Part shown: positions 22,396 to 32,190 of the stretch, one piece after another | Numbering within the stretch: the stretch's first letter is position 1 | Layout: each line of letters begins with the position of its first letter | Assembly: GCA_017399305.1 (NCBI GenBank) | Contig: JAFQDK010000049.1 | Span: 1-33,182 of the forward strand | Reading direction: 5' to 3' | Source of the DNA: Clostridia bacterium | Lineage (GTDB): Bacteria > Bacillota > Clostridia > Oscillospirales > CAG-272 | DNA length: 33,182 nucleotides | Notes under the pieces: model-generated | What the model was told of the DNA's origin: nothing | The model's input: the letters and a program-made list of their open reading frames with translations, nothing else | The model's database searches: none | Translations under genes and position numbers: made by a program

Positions 22396-23229
22396 TTAAC
22401 CGAGTTTCTTTTCGATTGCGTCTGCCGCCGCGCTGAGATATGTCTCCTCGCAAAGCTCGATAGCACCCTTGTCGCAAAGTGCCGCAAGGCGATAGTCGAT
22501 GGGCAACTTGCCAAGAACATCATAACCGAACTGTGCCGCGGTTTCGTCAATGTGGCTCTTGCCGAACACCTCAATTGCCTTTCCGCAATCGGGACATACA
22601 ACATAGCTCATATTCTCAACCAAACCAAGTACGTTGATATTCATCATACCTGCCATGTTTGCAGCTTTCTTTACAATCATCGAAACAAGCTCCTGTGGCG
22701 AGCTTACAATAACGATGCCGTCAAGCGGAATACTCTGGAAAACGGTGAGCGGAACGTCTCCTGTACCGGGAGGCATATCAACGAACATATAGTCTACCTC
22801 GTTCCAGACAACATCGCTCCAGAACTGTTTTACAGTGCCTGCGATAACAGGTCCGCGCCATACTACAGGCTGTGTTTCTTCTTCAAGAAGCAAGTTTACG
22901 GACATAACCTCGATACCTGTCTTTGTATTTACAGGATAGATGCCCTCGTTACTTCCCTCTGCTCTTTCGTGCAAGCCGAAGGTCTGCGGAATAGAGGGAC
23001 CGGTAATGTCAGCATCCAGAATCGCGGTCTTATATCCGCGGCGACTCATTTCAACAGACAAAAGCGAGGTTACAAGTGATTTACCTACGCCGCCCTTGCC
23101 GCTGACTACGCCGATAACTTTTTTTACATTGCTGAGTGCATTCTGAGGCGCGAGAAGCGACTCAGGTCCTTTTTTAGAAGGACAATCTGCACCGCATGTA
23201 GAGCAATCATGTGTGCAATTTTCTGCCAT
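22396..23229 (-). CDS. mrp: Mrp/NBP35-family Fe-S cluster carrier ATPase
   Basis: A 277-residue P-loop ATPase of the Mrp/ApbC family, which binds and delivers [4Fe-4S] clusters to apoproteins. The deviant Walker A GKGGVGKS is at 44-51, followed by DADITGPSIP and the family signature VDMPPGTGDVPLT. The bridging-cluster CxxC motif is in YVVCPDCGKAIEVFG. The first 17 residues are Cys-rich (CTHDCSTCGADC), as in many NBP35-like proteins. It is the last gene of the operon, 14 nt after the Clp gene, with an AAAGGAG site. The many Fe-S proteins encoded at the left of the window are plausible clients, but no direct link is shown. Confidence 0.94.
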   Translation of the reverse strand: MAENCTHDCSTCGADCPSKKGPESLLAPQNALSNVKKVIGVVSGKGGVGKSLVTSLLSVEMSRRGYKTAILDADITGPSIPQTFGLHERAEGSNEGIYPVNTKTGIEVMSVNLLLEEETQPVVWRGPVIAGTVKQFWSDVVWNEVDYMFVDMPPGTGDVPLTVFQSIPLDGIVIVSSPQELVSMIVKKAANMAGMMNINVLGLVENMSYVVCPDCGKAIEVFGKSHIDETAAQFGYDVLGKLPIDYRLAALCDKGAIELCEETYLSAAADAIEKKLG

Positions 23230-23243
23230 TTTATATTCTCCTT

Positions 23244-25529
23244 TTACATTATATCAATCAAAAGCTTTTCACCGTTAAAATCTACGCGCGCCAAGCTTAT
23301 ATGAGTATTATAGTTCGAAATAATCTTTTCTGCAAGTGCATCCTCAACATTTGTCTGGATAAAGCGACGCATATTTCGTGCACCGAACTTAACAGAATAA
23401 GATTTATCTGCAATATAGTCTGCCGCCGCATCAGTATATTTGAGCTTAATACCCTTGGCAGCAAGCGCTTCTGCAAGCTGTGAAAGCATAATCTTTGCAA
23501 TTTTTGCAAAATCGTTTTTGTCGAGTGAACGGAACGTAATGACTTCATCAACACGGTTGATAAACTCCGGACGCAAGAACGAAAGCAATGCTTTTTCGGT
23601 CTTTTCGGATGCACGTGTACCCTCAGAAGCAGAAAATCCGGAAATCGCCGATGAAACGTCTGAACCGGCATTAGTGGTCATAACAATGAGTGTATTTTCA
23701 AAGTTGACTTCCTTGCCCTGCGCATCTGTAATTCTGCCATCGTCAAGCACCTGCAGCAGAATATTGAGTACATCGGGATGAGCCTTTTCAATCTCGTCGA
23801 AAAGTACCACGCTGTACGGACGGCGGCGTATCTTTTCGGTGAGCTGTCCCGCCTCATCATAGCCAACATATCCTGGAGGAGCTCCGATAAGTTTGGAAAC
23901 ACTGTGTTTCTCCATAAACTCAGACATATCAAGTCTTATAAGAGTTTCGGGAGATGAGAAAAGATCGTTTGCAAGAGTCTTTACAAGCTCTGTCTTACCT
24001 ACGCCTGTCGGACCTGCAAATATAAACGAAACGGGCTTGCGCTTATATGAAACACCTGCGCGATTGCGCTTTATTGCTCTTGCAACAGCATCAACTGCCT
24101 CATCCTGACCGATGATTTTTTCTTTCATGCGATCGGCAAGGCGGTCAATACGGTAAAACTCGTTTTCTGTAATCTCGGTTGCAGGAACGCCTGTCCATAT
24201 TTCAATTACACGCGCAAGATCTTCTGCGGTGAGTTCAATAGAGTCACATGCAGGAGCTATCTCAGCTATGCGGTCATTGACTCTTGCCTCACGCACACGG
24301 ATATCGGCAAGCTGGCGATATTTTTCCTGCATATCGTCCATTTCCTGCTCGGGCGCACTCTCTGCCATGGCGCGCTCTTTCTGAATCTTCTTAAGCTCAT
24401 CGTCAAGCGACATTCTCTCGCCAAGCTCTGCACTTGACAGTGCGCGATACGATGCAGCCTCGTCAAGCAAGTCTATCGCCTTGTCGGGGAGATAACGGTC
24501 TGTAATATATCTCTCAGAAAGAGTTACTGCAAGTGAAAGTATCTCCTCCGGTATACGGATAGCATGATAGTTTTCATAATAATGCTTAATGCCACGCAAC
24601 ATCTCAACGCTATCTGCAACGGAAGGCTCATTTACTATAACGGGTTGGAAACGGCGCTCAAGCGCGCTGTCCTTTTCAATATGCTTTCTGTACTCTTTAA
24701 GTGTGGTTGCACCGATAACACGGATCTCACCGCGAGAAAGCGCCGGCTTCAGAATGTTAGCCGCATTCATGCTACCGTCAGCATCACCTGCGCCGACAAT
24801 ATTATGCACCTCGTCAATAACGAGGATAATGTTGCCTGCCGCTTTTACCTCTTGTATAAGACCATGCATACGCGACTCAAACTGACCGCGGAACTGAGTG
24901 CCTGCAACAAGCGCTGTAATGTCAACAAGGTATATCTCACAATCCTTAAGCTTGTATGGTACATCGCCAGCAACAATCTTCTGGGCAAGCGCTTCTGCAA
25001 TAGCAGTTTTACCTACACCGGGCTCACCAATAAGGCAGGGATTATTCTTCTGGCGGCGGCAAAGAATCTGAATCACTCTCGCCATTTCTCTTTCTCTGCC
25101 GACTATTTTGTCAAGCTTGCCGTCGCGCGCGCGCTGAGTTACATTCTGACAGTACATATCAAGAAACTTACGTTTTTGTCCTTGCTGTGCTGTGCCGCCC
25201 TGCTTTGCCCCACCGGTGTTTGCACCGCCAAGACCGCTTTCGCGCAATATTTTGCCAAAGTCAACTGCAGGAGCGCCGCCATCGGTCTGAGGCGGCTCCT
25301 CGCCATCCTCGGCCGGTATCATGCCCTGCATCATCTCCTCGGCATCTTCTGTCATTCTTTCAAATTCTTCATTGGATATACCCATCTTTTTTAGTATATC
25401 ATCTATAGGTTTGATACCGAGTTCTTTTGCACATTTAAGGCAGATGCCCTCGTTTTTACTTTCTCCGTTTTCAAGCCTTGTTATAAATACCATAGCTACA
25501 CGCTTATGGCATCTTGCACACATTTCCAT
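23244..25529 (-). CDS. Clp/Hsp100 unfoldase with N-terminal zinc finger (ClpE-like)
   Basis: A 761-residue class I AAA+ unfoldase. The N-terminus has a zinc finger (Cys4, Cys7, Cys30, Cys33) in place of the Clp-N repeat, as in ClpE. A Gly/Gln-rich linker (about 70-125) leads to AAA module 1 (Walker A GEPGVGKT near 170), a short middle coiled-coil (about 380-430) and AAA module 2 (Walker A GPTGVGKT near 505, then [14 protein letters not shown]). The loop that usually docks ClpP as [LIV]-G-[FL] reads Ser-Gly-Phe (AISGFSAS) here, so pairing with ClpP is likely but not certain. The start at 25529 follows AAAGGA. No CtsR or McsAB genes are adjacent, unlike typical clpC operons. Confidence 0.92.
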   Translation of the reverse strand: MEMCARCHKRVAMVFITRLENGESKNEGICLKCAKELGIKPIDDILKKMGISNEEFERMTEDAEEMMQGMIPAEDGEEPPQTDGGAPAVDFGKILRESGLGGANTGGAKQGGTAQQGQKRKFLDMYCQNVTQRARDGKLDKIVGREREMARVIQILCRRQKNNPCLIGEPGVGKTAIAEALAQKIVAGDVPYKLKDCEIYLVDITALVAGTQFRGQFESRMHGLIQEVKAAGNIILVIDEVHNIVGAGDADGSMNAANILKPALSRGEIRVIGATTLKEYRKHIEKDSALERRFQPVIVNEPSVADSVEMLRGIKHYYENYHAIRIPEEILSLAVTLSERYITDRYLPDKAIDLLDEAASYRALSSAELGERMSLDDELKKIQKERAMAESAPEQEMDDMQEKYRQLADIRVREARVNDRIAEIAPACDSIELTAEDLARVIEIWTGVPATEITENEFYRIDRLADRMKEKIIGQDEAVDAVARAIKRNRAGVSYKRKPVSFIFAGPTGVGKTELVKTLANDLFSSPETLIRLDMSEFMEKHSVSKLIGAPPGYVGYDEAGQLTEKIRRRPYSVVLFDEIEKAHPDVLNILLQVLDDGRITDAQGKEVNFENTLIVMTTNAGSDVSSAISGFSASEGTRASEKTEKALLSFLRPEFINRVDEVITFRSLDKNDFAKIAKIMLSQLAEALAAKGIKLKYTDAAADYIADKSYSVKFGARNMRRFIQTNVEDALAEKIISNYNTHISLARVDFNGEKLLIDIM

Positions 25530-25545
25530 ATGGATTCCTTTCGGG

Positions 25546-26097
25546 TTACTTTGTAAACTTTGCTCTTATATATTCTCTGAAATACTGCACCAGTGCAACG
25601 ACCGCAAAACAAAGCATCACCACACAAATTGCAACAGTCCAGACATTTCTCACATTTTCAGAAGCGCCCTGCAATGAAACAAGTACCGCTATCGAAAGAT
25701 AGAATACGCAAACCGCAAACTTGCCCCAGAAGCTACTTTTTACCACCACGCTCTTCTTGCGGAACACAAATATTGCACCTGCGGCAATCAGCAACTCCTT
25801 GGTAATATAAATAAGGGGCAGCCAGAGTGGAATAATACTCTTTATATAGAAGCAGACAAGCGCAGTACACTGCATCATCTTATCCGCAAGTGGGTCCAGT
25901 ATCTTGCCGACATTTGTCACCCAGTTATTCTTTCTTGCAAGCCAGCCATCAACAACATCAGTTGCACCCGCAATGAAAAATATCAATACCGCATACCATA
26001 TGTTATTCGGATAATCCAAAAAAAACATATATATGAATACAGGCACCAAGCAAAGGCGCACTATAGACAAAAGGTTAGGGATATACTTTTTCTGCAT
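25546..26097 (-). CDS. pgsA: CDP-diacylglycerol-glycerol-3-phosphate 3-phosphatidyltransferase
   Basis: A 183-residue integral membrane enzyme of the CDP-alcohol phosphatidyltransferase family. It catalyses CDP-diacylglycerol + glycerol-3-phosphate to phosphatidylglycerophosphate + CMP, the committed step toward phosphatidylglycerol. The complete catalytic motif is visible: Asp47-x2-Asp50-Gly51-x2-Ala54-Arg55-x8-Gly64-x3-Asp68-x3-Asp72. About five to six hydrophobic segments follow the usual pattern. The start has GGAG 9 nt upstream. It lies between cvpA-like and clp genes, 23 and 16 nt away. Other members of this family use different alcohols, but the N-terminal PNLLSIVR motif and the length favour PgsA. 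Confidence 0.92.
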   Translation of the reverse strand: MQKKYIPNLLSIVRLCLVPVFIYMFFLDYPNNIWYAVLIFFIAGATDVVDGWLARKNNWVTNVGKILDPLADKMMQCTALVCFYIKSIIPLWLPLIYITKELLIAAGAIFVFRKKSVVVKSSFWGKFAVCVFYLSIAVLVSLQGASENVRNVWTVAICVVMLCFAVVALVQYFREYIRAKFTK

Positions 26098-26120
26098 AAC
26101 TCATCACTCCAATGTTTATT

Positions 26121-26801
26121 TTACCAAGGACAAATCATAATGAGGAACTTTGCAATCACAGTGTTTTCTGCCACCTTTACAAATTCAAAGCTCTCATTGA
26201 TAGCACCGTATGCACTGCAAAGTGTTGCAGCCACATTCGCAATTACCATGCCAATCACCAACGCCTCCACAGCGCCGATCAGAAGACCGAGGAACTTGTT
26301 TGCACCGTTAAGTACAGGAAGCTTTGATATACCGTCGAGTATCAGGCGAACCACAAAAAGCACGATCAGCGAACCGAAGAAAAGTGCTGCAAATGCAAGT
26401 ACATTTGAAATCACAGTGGCTATCTCTGTCGATAACAGCTCCGCTATCTCAGAGGGAACCCCGACAGCACCGTCAATCATATCAGCGACATCAATACCAA
26501 GCAGATCTACTGCAGAGCGTACTCCCTCCGGAAGTCCTGAAATCACCGCATCAGCATCAATTATAGCCGATGGATTTGCCACAACATCGCCGATAAATTC
26601 GCTGATATAATCATATGTCATTGAATAAGCAAACGAATCATAGAAAAACGCACCAAGCTGACCGCAAAATACAAACGCAATAACAAGCGCAACTATCGCA
26701 GACAGCATCTTGAACAGTGTGACGATAAATCCGTTTTTGACCGCGCCGATAATGCACGCTGCCATAACTGCCACAATTATAATATCAATAGCAATATACA
26801 T
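26121..26801 (-). CDS. CvpA-family membrane protein
   Basis: A 226-residue protein with a CvpA-like profile. Hydrophobic helices lie at about 2-18, 26-46, 133-157 and 170-192, with family-like motifs AFVFCGQLGAF and LLIGAVEALVIGMVIAN. An extracellular or inter-helix insertion (about 60-125) is rich in Ser, Asp and Glu. The family is named for colicin V production, but its exact function in Firmicutes is unclear. The ATG directly abuts the TAA of the preceding gene, with GAGGTGGAG as ribosome binding site, showing tight coupling. Confidence 0.85.
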   Translation of the reverse strand: MYIAIDIIIVAVMAACIIGAVKNGFIVTLFKMLSAIVALVIAFVFCGQLGAFFYDSFAYSMTYDYISEFIGDVVANPSAIIDADAVISGLPEGVRSAVDLLGIDVADMIDGAVGVPSEIAELLSTEIATVISNVLAFAALFFGSLIVLFVVRLILDGISKLPVLNGANKFLGLLIGAVEALVIGMVIANVAATLCSAYGAINESFEFVKVAENTVIAKFLIMICPW

Positions 26802-27965
26802 TTACTCCACCTCGAAAATTCTTGCATAGTCGTTATAGCACACAATAAGCGACTCCTTGCTCTGGCGAATTATCTTTCTTCCGCCATTTGGTATTTCGGT
26901 TTCTTTTTTCTCACCGTCATTAACGGTCACTATTTTACCGTCATACAAAATGCAACTATCATCGCCGCAAAGGGCTATTCCCTTTGCACCGCTATCAACA
27001 TGTGCGCTGTAGAGTTGCTTTTCTGCTGTGTACACATATACTCCGCAGTCAGAGCCTATCTTGTTTTCATCAAGCAAAACCGCAACTGCATCGCCATATG
27101 CATCGGCATACATAACCCCTGATGTACCAAACGAATAAGAAATCACTTTTTCGCCCGAATTATCAAAAAATGAGAGTCCGGTATCGTAAAGCAGATAAAA
27201 TCCGTCAGATGTTTTTCCACACTCAAGCACCATGCCCGGAACTCTGACAGTTTTATCAATATCCTCACTGCCGACAGTGTATATCAGAAAATCAGTTGAA
27301 AGTGTTATGCCATTGGAAACACATTCAAAAATGCCAAGCCGCTCGCCGTCAAAATAATCTACCGCATAAACATATCTCTCACGCGTTATCTCACCTGAAA
27401 GACGGAAGTTTTTATCATAAAGGCGAATCACATATCCACCGATATTATTCTTAGTTAATACGGCAAAGTTACCGTTATCTGCCGCCGCACAGTCCGCAAT
27501 TGTGCGCTCGAGCGTTTCATTGTATACACGGCTTATTGAATTATAGACATAAAAACTCGTTCCGCCGGTATCATAAGCTATCATGTATTTCTCAGAGCCT
27601 GCAACCGATGGGGATTTGAAAATGACATCATCCTCAAACGAGCGGCTGCCGAGTGCACGGTGAAGTGCAACACCGTCAGACGATGCAACAGCAAGATCGC
27701 CTCGGAAGAAAAGATAATTGTTTGTATCATTGGCGGTGTAATATACAGAATCCGATGAAACTACAGTATTTCCTGCTTCGTCCATATCGCGTAGAAGATA
27801 GCGGAAGTTATCATAAGTAAGGCGGTTGCGATATGCCCAGAGTATAAAAACAAGTGAAACAACCATAAGCAATATCATCAGATATTTTATATTCCGCAAC
27901 TTTTTGCTTATGCGTGCATAATACTCATTGATTTGTACGGTTTCACTCTCGGGTAATTTTTGCAT
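26802..27965 (-). CDS. Membrane-anchored beta-propeller-like protein (DUF5711-like)
   Basis: A 387-residue protein with a short cytoplasmic N-terminus, one membrane helix (about 28-46: LMILLMVVSLVFILWAY) and an extracytoplasmic domain. That domain has repeated beta strands (patterns such as GDLAVASSDGVALH and DGFYLLYDTGLSFFD) suggestive of a beta-propeller. It resembles the DUF5711 family of clostridial proteins, whose function is unknown. The start at 27965 is preferred over the one six codons earlier because AAAGGAGG lies just before it. It starts 14 nt after the truA stop. No enzyme motif is visible. Confidence 0.78.
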   Translation of the reverse strand: MQKLPESETVQINEYYARISKKLRNIKYLMILLMVVSLVFILWAYRNRLTYDNFRYLLRDMDEAGNTVVSSDSVYYTANDTNNYLFFRGDLAVASSDGVALHRALGSRSFEDDVIFKSPSVAGSEKYMIAYDTGGTSFYVYNSISRVYNETLERTIADCAAADNGNFAVLTKNNIGGYVIRLYDKNFRLSGEITRERYVYAVDYFDGERLGIFECVSNGITLSTDFLIYTVGSEDIDKTVRVPGMVLECGKTSDGFYLLYDTGLSFFDNSGEKVISYSFGTSGVMYADAYGDAVAVLLDENKIGSDCGVYVYTAEKQLYSAHVDSGAKGIALCGDDSCILYDGKIVTVNDGEKKETEIPNGGRKIIRQSKESLIVCYNDYARIFEVE

Positions 27966-27979
27966 ATCTTTTCCTCCTT

Positions 27980-28732
27980 TCAATTGTATACAACTTTGTT
28001 AAGATAAAGTCCGTCCGGCGGTGCGGTGAGGCCTGCGGATTTTCTGTCATGTGCGGAAATTATTCTTTCCATGCCATTTTTATCAAGTTTACCTGTGGCA
28101 GCCATCATAAGCGTGCCTGCTATAATTCGCACCATGTTATAAAGAAAACCGTCTGCCGCTATTTTTATCGTAAGTATATCGCCTTCCTGCACAACATTGC
28201 AATATTTTACAGTGCGAACAGTATCCTCAATTTTCGATCCCGATGCCATAAATGATGCAAAATCCTGCTTTCCTACAATCGCCTCGGCGCACTCATTCAT
28301 GCGGACAGCGGCATCTGAAAGAACCTTTCTGTCATAATGCCAAACCCTGCCAAAAAGGAATGGATCTGATACAGGCGAAACATGAATCTTGTAAATATAC
28401 TCTTTATAGCAAACGTCATATCTTGGATGGAAGTCATCTGCGACGATCTCGGCAGAAGTAACCGAAACATCACTGGGAAGCATAGGTGCAAATGCAGCAC
28501 CAATACGCTCAAGCGGTATCTTGTTTGCATTTTCGGAAAGATCTACCGTAGCGGCAAAGTCATTTGCATGAACACCGCTGTCAGTGCGACTGCAACCCGT
28601 TATACTGCATTTTTCTCCAAAAAGCTGCTCTGCCGCATCTGTAAGTGTTTTTTGAACGGTGCGCGCATTCGGCTGAAACTGCCAGCCGCAAAATGCGGTT
28701 CCGAGATATTTAATTCTGAGCAGTATCTTCAC
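27980..28732 (-). CDS. truA: tRNA pseudouridine(38-40) synthase TruA
   Basis: A 250-residue enzyme that converts uridines 38, 39 and 40 in tRNA anticodon arms to pseudouridine. The catalytic aspartate is Asp51 in the motif CSRTDSGVHA. The N-terminal KYLGTAFCGWQFQPNARTVQ and the C-terminal FLYNMVRIIAGT are family signatures. The gene uses a GTG start (complement of 28730-28732), supported by AAGGAG 8 nt upstream. The order ecfA1-ecfA2-ecfT-truA is classical in Firmicutes. Confidence 0.96.
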   Translation of the reverse strand: MKILLRIKYLGTAFCGWQFQPNARTVQKTLTDAAEQLFGEKCSITGCSRTDSGVHANDFAATVDLSENANKIPLERIGAAFAPMLPSDVSVTSAEIVADDFHPRYDVCYKEYIYKIHVSPVSDPFLFGRVWHYDRKVLSDAAVRMNECAEAIVGKQDFASFMASGSKIEDTVRTVKYCNVVQEGDILTIKIAADGFLYNMVRIIAGTLMMAATGKLDKNGMERIISAHDRKSAGLTAPPDGLYLNKVVYN

Positions 28733-28749
28733 GGTGCGCGCTCCTTTCT

Positions 28750-29571
28750 TTATATTGAAATATAAGGCAAAAAATAGTTACAGAGTAGTATTCCTGCGAC
28801 AAATACTACAGCAAGAATGAACAAAACGATATCGCACTTACCATATCTAAGCTGTTTGAGTTTTGTTCTTCCCTCTCCGCCGCGATAAGAGCGGCACTCC
28901 ATTGCAACAGCAAGATCATCTGCACGCTTGAATGATGAAACAAACAGCGGTATAAGAATGGGTATAAGCGACTTTGCCTTTTTTATCAATCCGCCATTTT
29001 CAAAATCAGCGCCACGCGCTTTCTGTGCATCCATAATTTTATCGGTTTCCTCGATAAGTGTGGGGATAAAACGCATTGCAATTGTCATCATCATGGCAAA
29101 ATCGTGAACAGGAACTTTTATCTTTTTAAGAGGATTCAGAAGCGCCTCAATACCGTCGGTAAGCGCTATAGGTGTTGTTGTATATGTCAGTGCAATTGTC
29201 ATGCCGACAACAAGCAACACAATTCTGACAGCCATAAAAAGTGCAAATATCACGCCCTCAAGATAGATGTGGATAAACTTCCACTCAAACAGCACTTTTT
29301 CGCCCTTGGTCCAAAAAATGTTCAGAAGAGCGGTAAATAAAATAATAAACACAAGCGGTTTTACAGCGCGAATTACGCTTTTAAACGGCACTCCGCTTAT
29401 AGCTATCATCATGATAGTAAAAAGCAGTGCAAATCCAAAGCTTGCCGCGCTTTTAGCAAAGAAAAGCACAATTATATAAAAGAATGCAAACATAAGCTTT
29501 GCACGCGGATCTGCACGGTGCAAAACCGAATTGCCACTGAAATACTGACCGAGAGTAACATCCTTCATCAT
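28750..29571 (-). CDS. ecfT: Energy-coupling factor transporter transmembrane subunit EcfT
   Basis: A 273-residue membrane protein that links the two ATPases to exchangeable substrate-binding S components for vitamin or metal uptake. Visible are about six hydrophobic segments, the N-terminal signature LGQYFSGNSVLHRADPRAK, and the two coupling helices carrying X-Arg-X motifs, Ala-Arg-Gly (QKARGADFENG) and SYRGG. The start overlaps the ecfA2 stop (ATGA-type overlap at 29568-29571), so either of two adjacent ATG codons may be used. No S-component gene is in the window, which fits a shared group II ECF module. Confidence 0.94.
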   Translation of the reverse strand: MMKDVTLGQYFSGNSVLHRADPRAKLMFAFFYIIVLFFAKSAASFGFALLFTIMMIAISGVPFKSVIRAVKPLVFIILFTALLNIFWTKGEKVLFEWKFIHIYLEGVIFALFMAVRIVLLVVGMTIALTYTTTPIALTDGIEALLNPLKKIKVPVHDFAMMMTIAMRFIPTLIEETDKIMDAQKARGADFENGGLIKKAKSLIPILIPLFVSSFKRADDLAVAMECRSYRGGEGRTKLKQLRYGKCDIVLFILAVVFVAGILLCNYFLPYISI

Positions 29572-30428
29572 TTGCTATCACCTCCCAGAAGTTCAAGCAA
29601 AGCAGTCTTCGCATCATCAACAGTGTATATCTCCTGTGCGATAGGCATACCGCCCTCACGCAGAAGCGAAATAAGTTTTGTGACCTCGGGCACGCCGAGT
29701 CCTATTTTCATCAACTTTTCAGCATCACCGAACACCTCGCGCTGTGTGCCCTCCATATATATCTTTGCGTCATTCATCACCACAAGACGGTCGCAATATC
29801 TTGCCATATCTTCCATGCTGTGGCTGACAATGATAACCGATGCCCCGCTTTCGCGGCGATAACGGTCAAGGCCAAGGAAGATATCCTCGCGTCCTTTAGG
29901 GTCAAGTCCTGCGGCCGGTTCATCAAGCACAAGCACCTCAGGCTGCATTGCCATAATACCGGCAATAGCAACACGGCGTTTTTGTCCGCCCGAAAGCTCA
30001 AACGGCGAACGGTCAAGCATATCAGCGCTCACCCCTGCAAAAGAGGCTGCCGCTTCTACCCTGCGCACGATCTCCGCTTCGTCAAGTCCCATGTTGCGAG
30101 GTCCATATGCAATATCGGCGCGCACAGTTTCGTCAAAAAGCTGATACTCCGGATACTGCATCACAAGTCCCACGCGGAAGCGAACCTTTGAGATCTCCTT
30201 TGGATTCTCCCAGATATCCTTGCCATCAAGCAGAATCTTGCCGCTGTCAGGTTTAAGAAGTCCATTAAACATACGAAGCATGGTAGATTTACCGCATCCA
30301 GTATGTCCGATGATACCTGTCATAAGTCCTTGTTCAATTTTCAGATTTATACCGACAAGTGCCTCGTGTGCATCAGGCGTTCCCTTGTCGTATGTGAAAA
30401 ACACATCCGAAAGTTCAAGAATAGTCAT
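29568..30428 (-). CDS. ecfA2: Energy-coupling factor transporter ATPase EcfA2
   Basis: A 286-residue ABC ATPase. Walker A is GHTGCGKST, the signature is LSGGQKRR, Walker B is VLVLDEPAAGLDP and the switch His lies in IIVSHSMED. The DEPAAGLDPKGR form and the second position in the operon indicate EcfA2 (formerly CbiO2). The C-terminal extension (VPEVTKLISLLREGG) is typical of ECF ATPases. The start has AAGGA 8 nt upstream and lies 2 nt after the ecfA1 stop codon. Confidence 0.94.
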   Translation of the reverse strand: MTILELSDVFFTYDKGTPDAHEALVGINLKIEQGLMTGIIGHTGCGKSTMLRMFNGLLKPDSGKILLDGKDIWENPKEISKVRFRVGLVMQYPEYQLFDETVRADIAYGPRNMGLDEAEIVRRVEAAASFAGVSADMLDRSPFELSGGQKRRVAIAGIMAMQPEVLVLDEPAAGLDPKGREDIFLGLDRYRRESGASVIIVSHSMEDMARYCDRLVVMNDAKIYMEGTQREVFGDAEKLMKIGLGVPEVTKLISLLREGGMPIAQEIYTVDDAKTALLELLGGDSK

Positions 30429-30430
30429 TT

Positions 30431-31297
30431 TTAATCCTTTTTCGCGTTGTACTTCTCAAGAATAAGATTTGCGCAGTTCTCAATATCAATTGGGTTGTCG
30501 TTAAACTTTATACCACCAAGCGAAAGCTCATAAAGCAGCTCGCGCCCCTGAGGTACATCAAGTCCTACACGGCGAAGTCCGTCAACATCCTTAAACACCT
30601 CTTTAGGGGTACCGTCACGATATATCTCACCGTCATTTACTACAATTATACGATCAGCCATAACCGCCTCATCCATATAGTGGGTGATATGCAACACAGT
30701 TATGCCGAAATCATCGTTAAGTTTTCTTATATTTGCCATTACATCAGCGCGTCCGCGCGGATCAAGCATCGCGGTTGATTCATCAAACACAATACATTTT
30801 GGCATCATGGCAATAACGCCTGCAATAGCAACACGTTGCTTCTGTCCGCCTGAAAGACGGTGCGGCTGACTTAACCGGTGATCGTACATACCAACAGTTT
30901 TAAGCGCATCGTCAACACGCATACGTATCTCATCGCGCGGGATGCCGAGATTCTCAGGGCCGAATGCCACATCCTCTTCAACAACGGTAGCAACAAGCTG
31001 GTTGTCGGGATTCTGGAACACCATGCCCACATCGCGGCGTACTGCAAAAACATCATCCTCTGTCATATCAGCATGAATCTTATGACCGCCAACGGTAAGC
31101 GAACCGCCGGTTGGCGTGAGAATTACATTAAGTAATTTCGCAAGAGTCGATTTTCCTGACCCGTTGTGACCAAGAACCGCAACGTACTCACCGGCATTAA
31201 CAGTAAATGATACATTCTTCAATGCCTCGGTAGCATCGCCATCATCATCGGTATATGTGAAAGATAAATTTTCAGCAATAATAAAAGGTTCTGCCAT
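30431..31297 (-). CDS. ecfA1: Energy-coupling factor transporter ATPase EcfA1
   Basis: A 288-residue ABC ATPase: Walker A GHNGSGKST, Q-loop MVFQNPDNQ, signature LSGGQKQR, Walker B CIVFDESTAMLDPRGR and switch His in LHITHYMDEA. The DESTAMLDP form is characteristic of EcfA1. The start at 31297 (MAEPFIIAENLSF) is preferred; a longer open frame to 31357 overlaps the upstream gene and lacks similarity to the family. The ribosome binding site is weak (AGAAGA), compatible with coupling to the methyltransferase gene 13 nt upstream. Confidence 0.94.
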   Translation of the reverse strand: MAEPFIIAENLSFTYTDDDGDATEALKNVSFTVNAGEYVAVLGHNGSGKSTLAKLLNVILTPTGGSLTVGGHKIHADMTEDDVFAVRRDVGMVFQNPDNQLVATVVEEDVAFGPENLGIPRDEIRMRVDDALKTVGMYDHRLSQPHRLSGGQKQRVAIAGVIAMMPKCIVFDESTAMLDPRGRADVMANIRKLNDDFGITVLHITHYMDEAVMADRIIVVNDGEIYRDGTPKEVFKDVDGLRRVGLDVPQGRELLYELSLGGIKFNDNPIDIENCANLILEKYNAKKD

Positions 31298-31310
31298 AGT
31301 TATCTTCTTT

Positions 31311-32174
31311 CTAATCAAATTCATAGCGAACACTTGCACCACAAGGCAAAAGTGCACCGCTTGATTTTACGGGGAGCGCAATTTCCATAGCATCGCTGTG
31401 TCCGCCGCGCGTTGGCTTTATACGGATATCGGCAATATACTTCATGGAAAGCGGCGAAAGTCCGGTTGTGTAAGAGTTTATGAGAAAGAACAGCGGATTA
31501 TCAGAGAGTACCTTTTCCGTAAGCGTAATAAACTCATCTATGCTATCCTCAATTTTCCACACTTCGCCGGTCGGACCGCGTCCGTAAGAGGGGGGATCCA
31601 TGATGATTCCGTCATATTTGTTGCCGCGGCGAATCTCACGTTCAACAAACTTTTTACAATCATCAACAATATAGCGTATAGGCGCATTTTCAAGACCTGA
31701 AAGTTTCGCATTTTCCTTTGCTTGTTGCACCATTCCCTTTGCCGCATCAACATGACAAACAGATGCTCCTGCGGCAGCTGCCGCAATGGTAGCGCCACCT
31801 GTGTAGGCAAAGAGATTTAAAACCTTGATAGGTCTGCCTGCTTTTTTTATAAGATCAGAGAACCAATCCCAGTTTGTAGCCTGCTCGGGAAAAAGCCCGG
31901 TGTGCTTGAATCCCATAGGCTTTATGAGAAACTTGAGATTCTTGTATTCGATAGTCCATGTTTCCGGAACACGACAATCCTTCCATGAACCGCCGCCGCT
32001 GCGTGAGCGCTTATACGATGCATCCGCACGCTTCCAAAGCTGTGACTTTGCCGCACCTTTCCAGATTACCTGCGGGTCAGGGCGTACAAGGGTATAATCA
32101 CCCCATCGCTCAAGGCGCTCGCCGTCTGTCGCGTCTATCAATTCATAGTCTTTCCAGTTATCGCTGATCCACAT
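31311..32174 (-). CDS. SAM-dependent rRNA methyltransferase, RlmI-like
   Basis: A 287-residue class I methyltransferase. The SAM site is VLNLFAYTGGATIAAAAAGASVCHVDAA, and the catalytic-type motif is IIMDPPSYGRG. The C-terminal part is as in RlmI/RlmK relatives, which methylate 23S rRNA cytosines or guanines. The N-terminal PUA domain of E. coli RlmI (about 100 residues longer) is missing. Instead there is a short N-terminal beta region (ISDNWKDYELIDATDGERLERWG). The start at 32174 has GGAG nearby; the open frame to 32261 overlaps ruvC and is rejected. Exact nucleotide specificity cannot be read. Confidence 0.88.
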   Translation of the reverse strand: MWISDNWKDYELIDATDGERLERWGDYTLVRPDPQVIWKGAAKSQLWKRADASYKRSRSGGGSWKDCRVPETWTIEYKNLKFLIKPMGFKHTGLFPEQATNWDWFSDLIKKAGRPIKVLNLFAYTGGATIAAAAAGASVCHVDAAKGMVQQAKENAKLSGLENAPIRYIVDDCKKFVEREIRRGNKYDGIIMDPPSYGRGPTGEVWKIEDSIDEFITLTEKVLSDNPLFFLINSYTTGLSPLSMKYIADIRIKPTRGGHSDAMEIALPVKSSGALLPCGASVRYEFD

Positions 32175-32190
32175 ATCAATTTCTCCGAAG

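Noticed and set aside
31298-31357. Extended N-terminus of EcfA1
   Set aside because: The additional 20 residues overlap the methyltransferase gene and do not resemble ECF ATPases.
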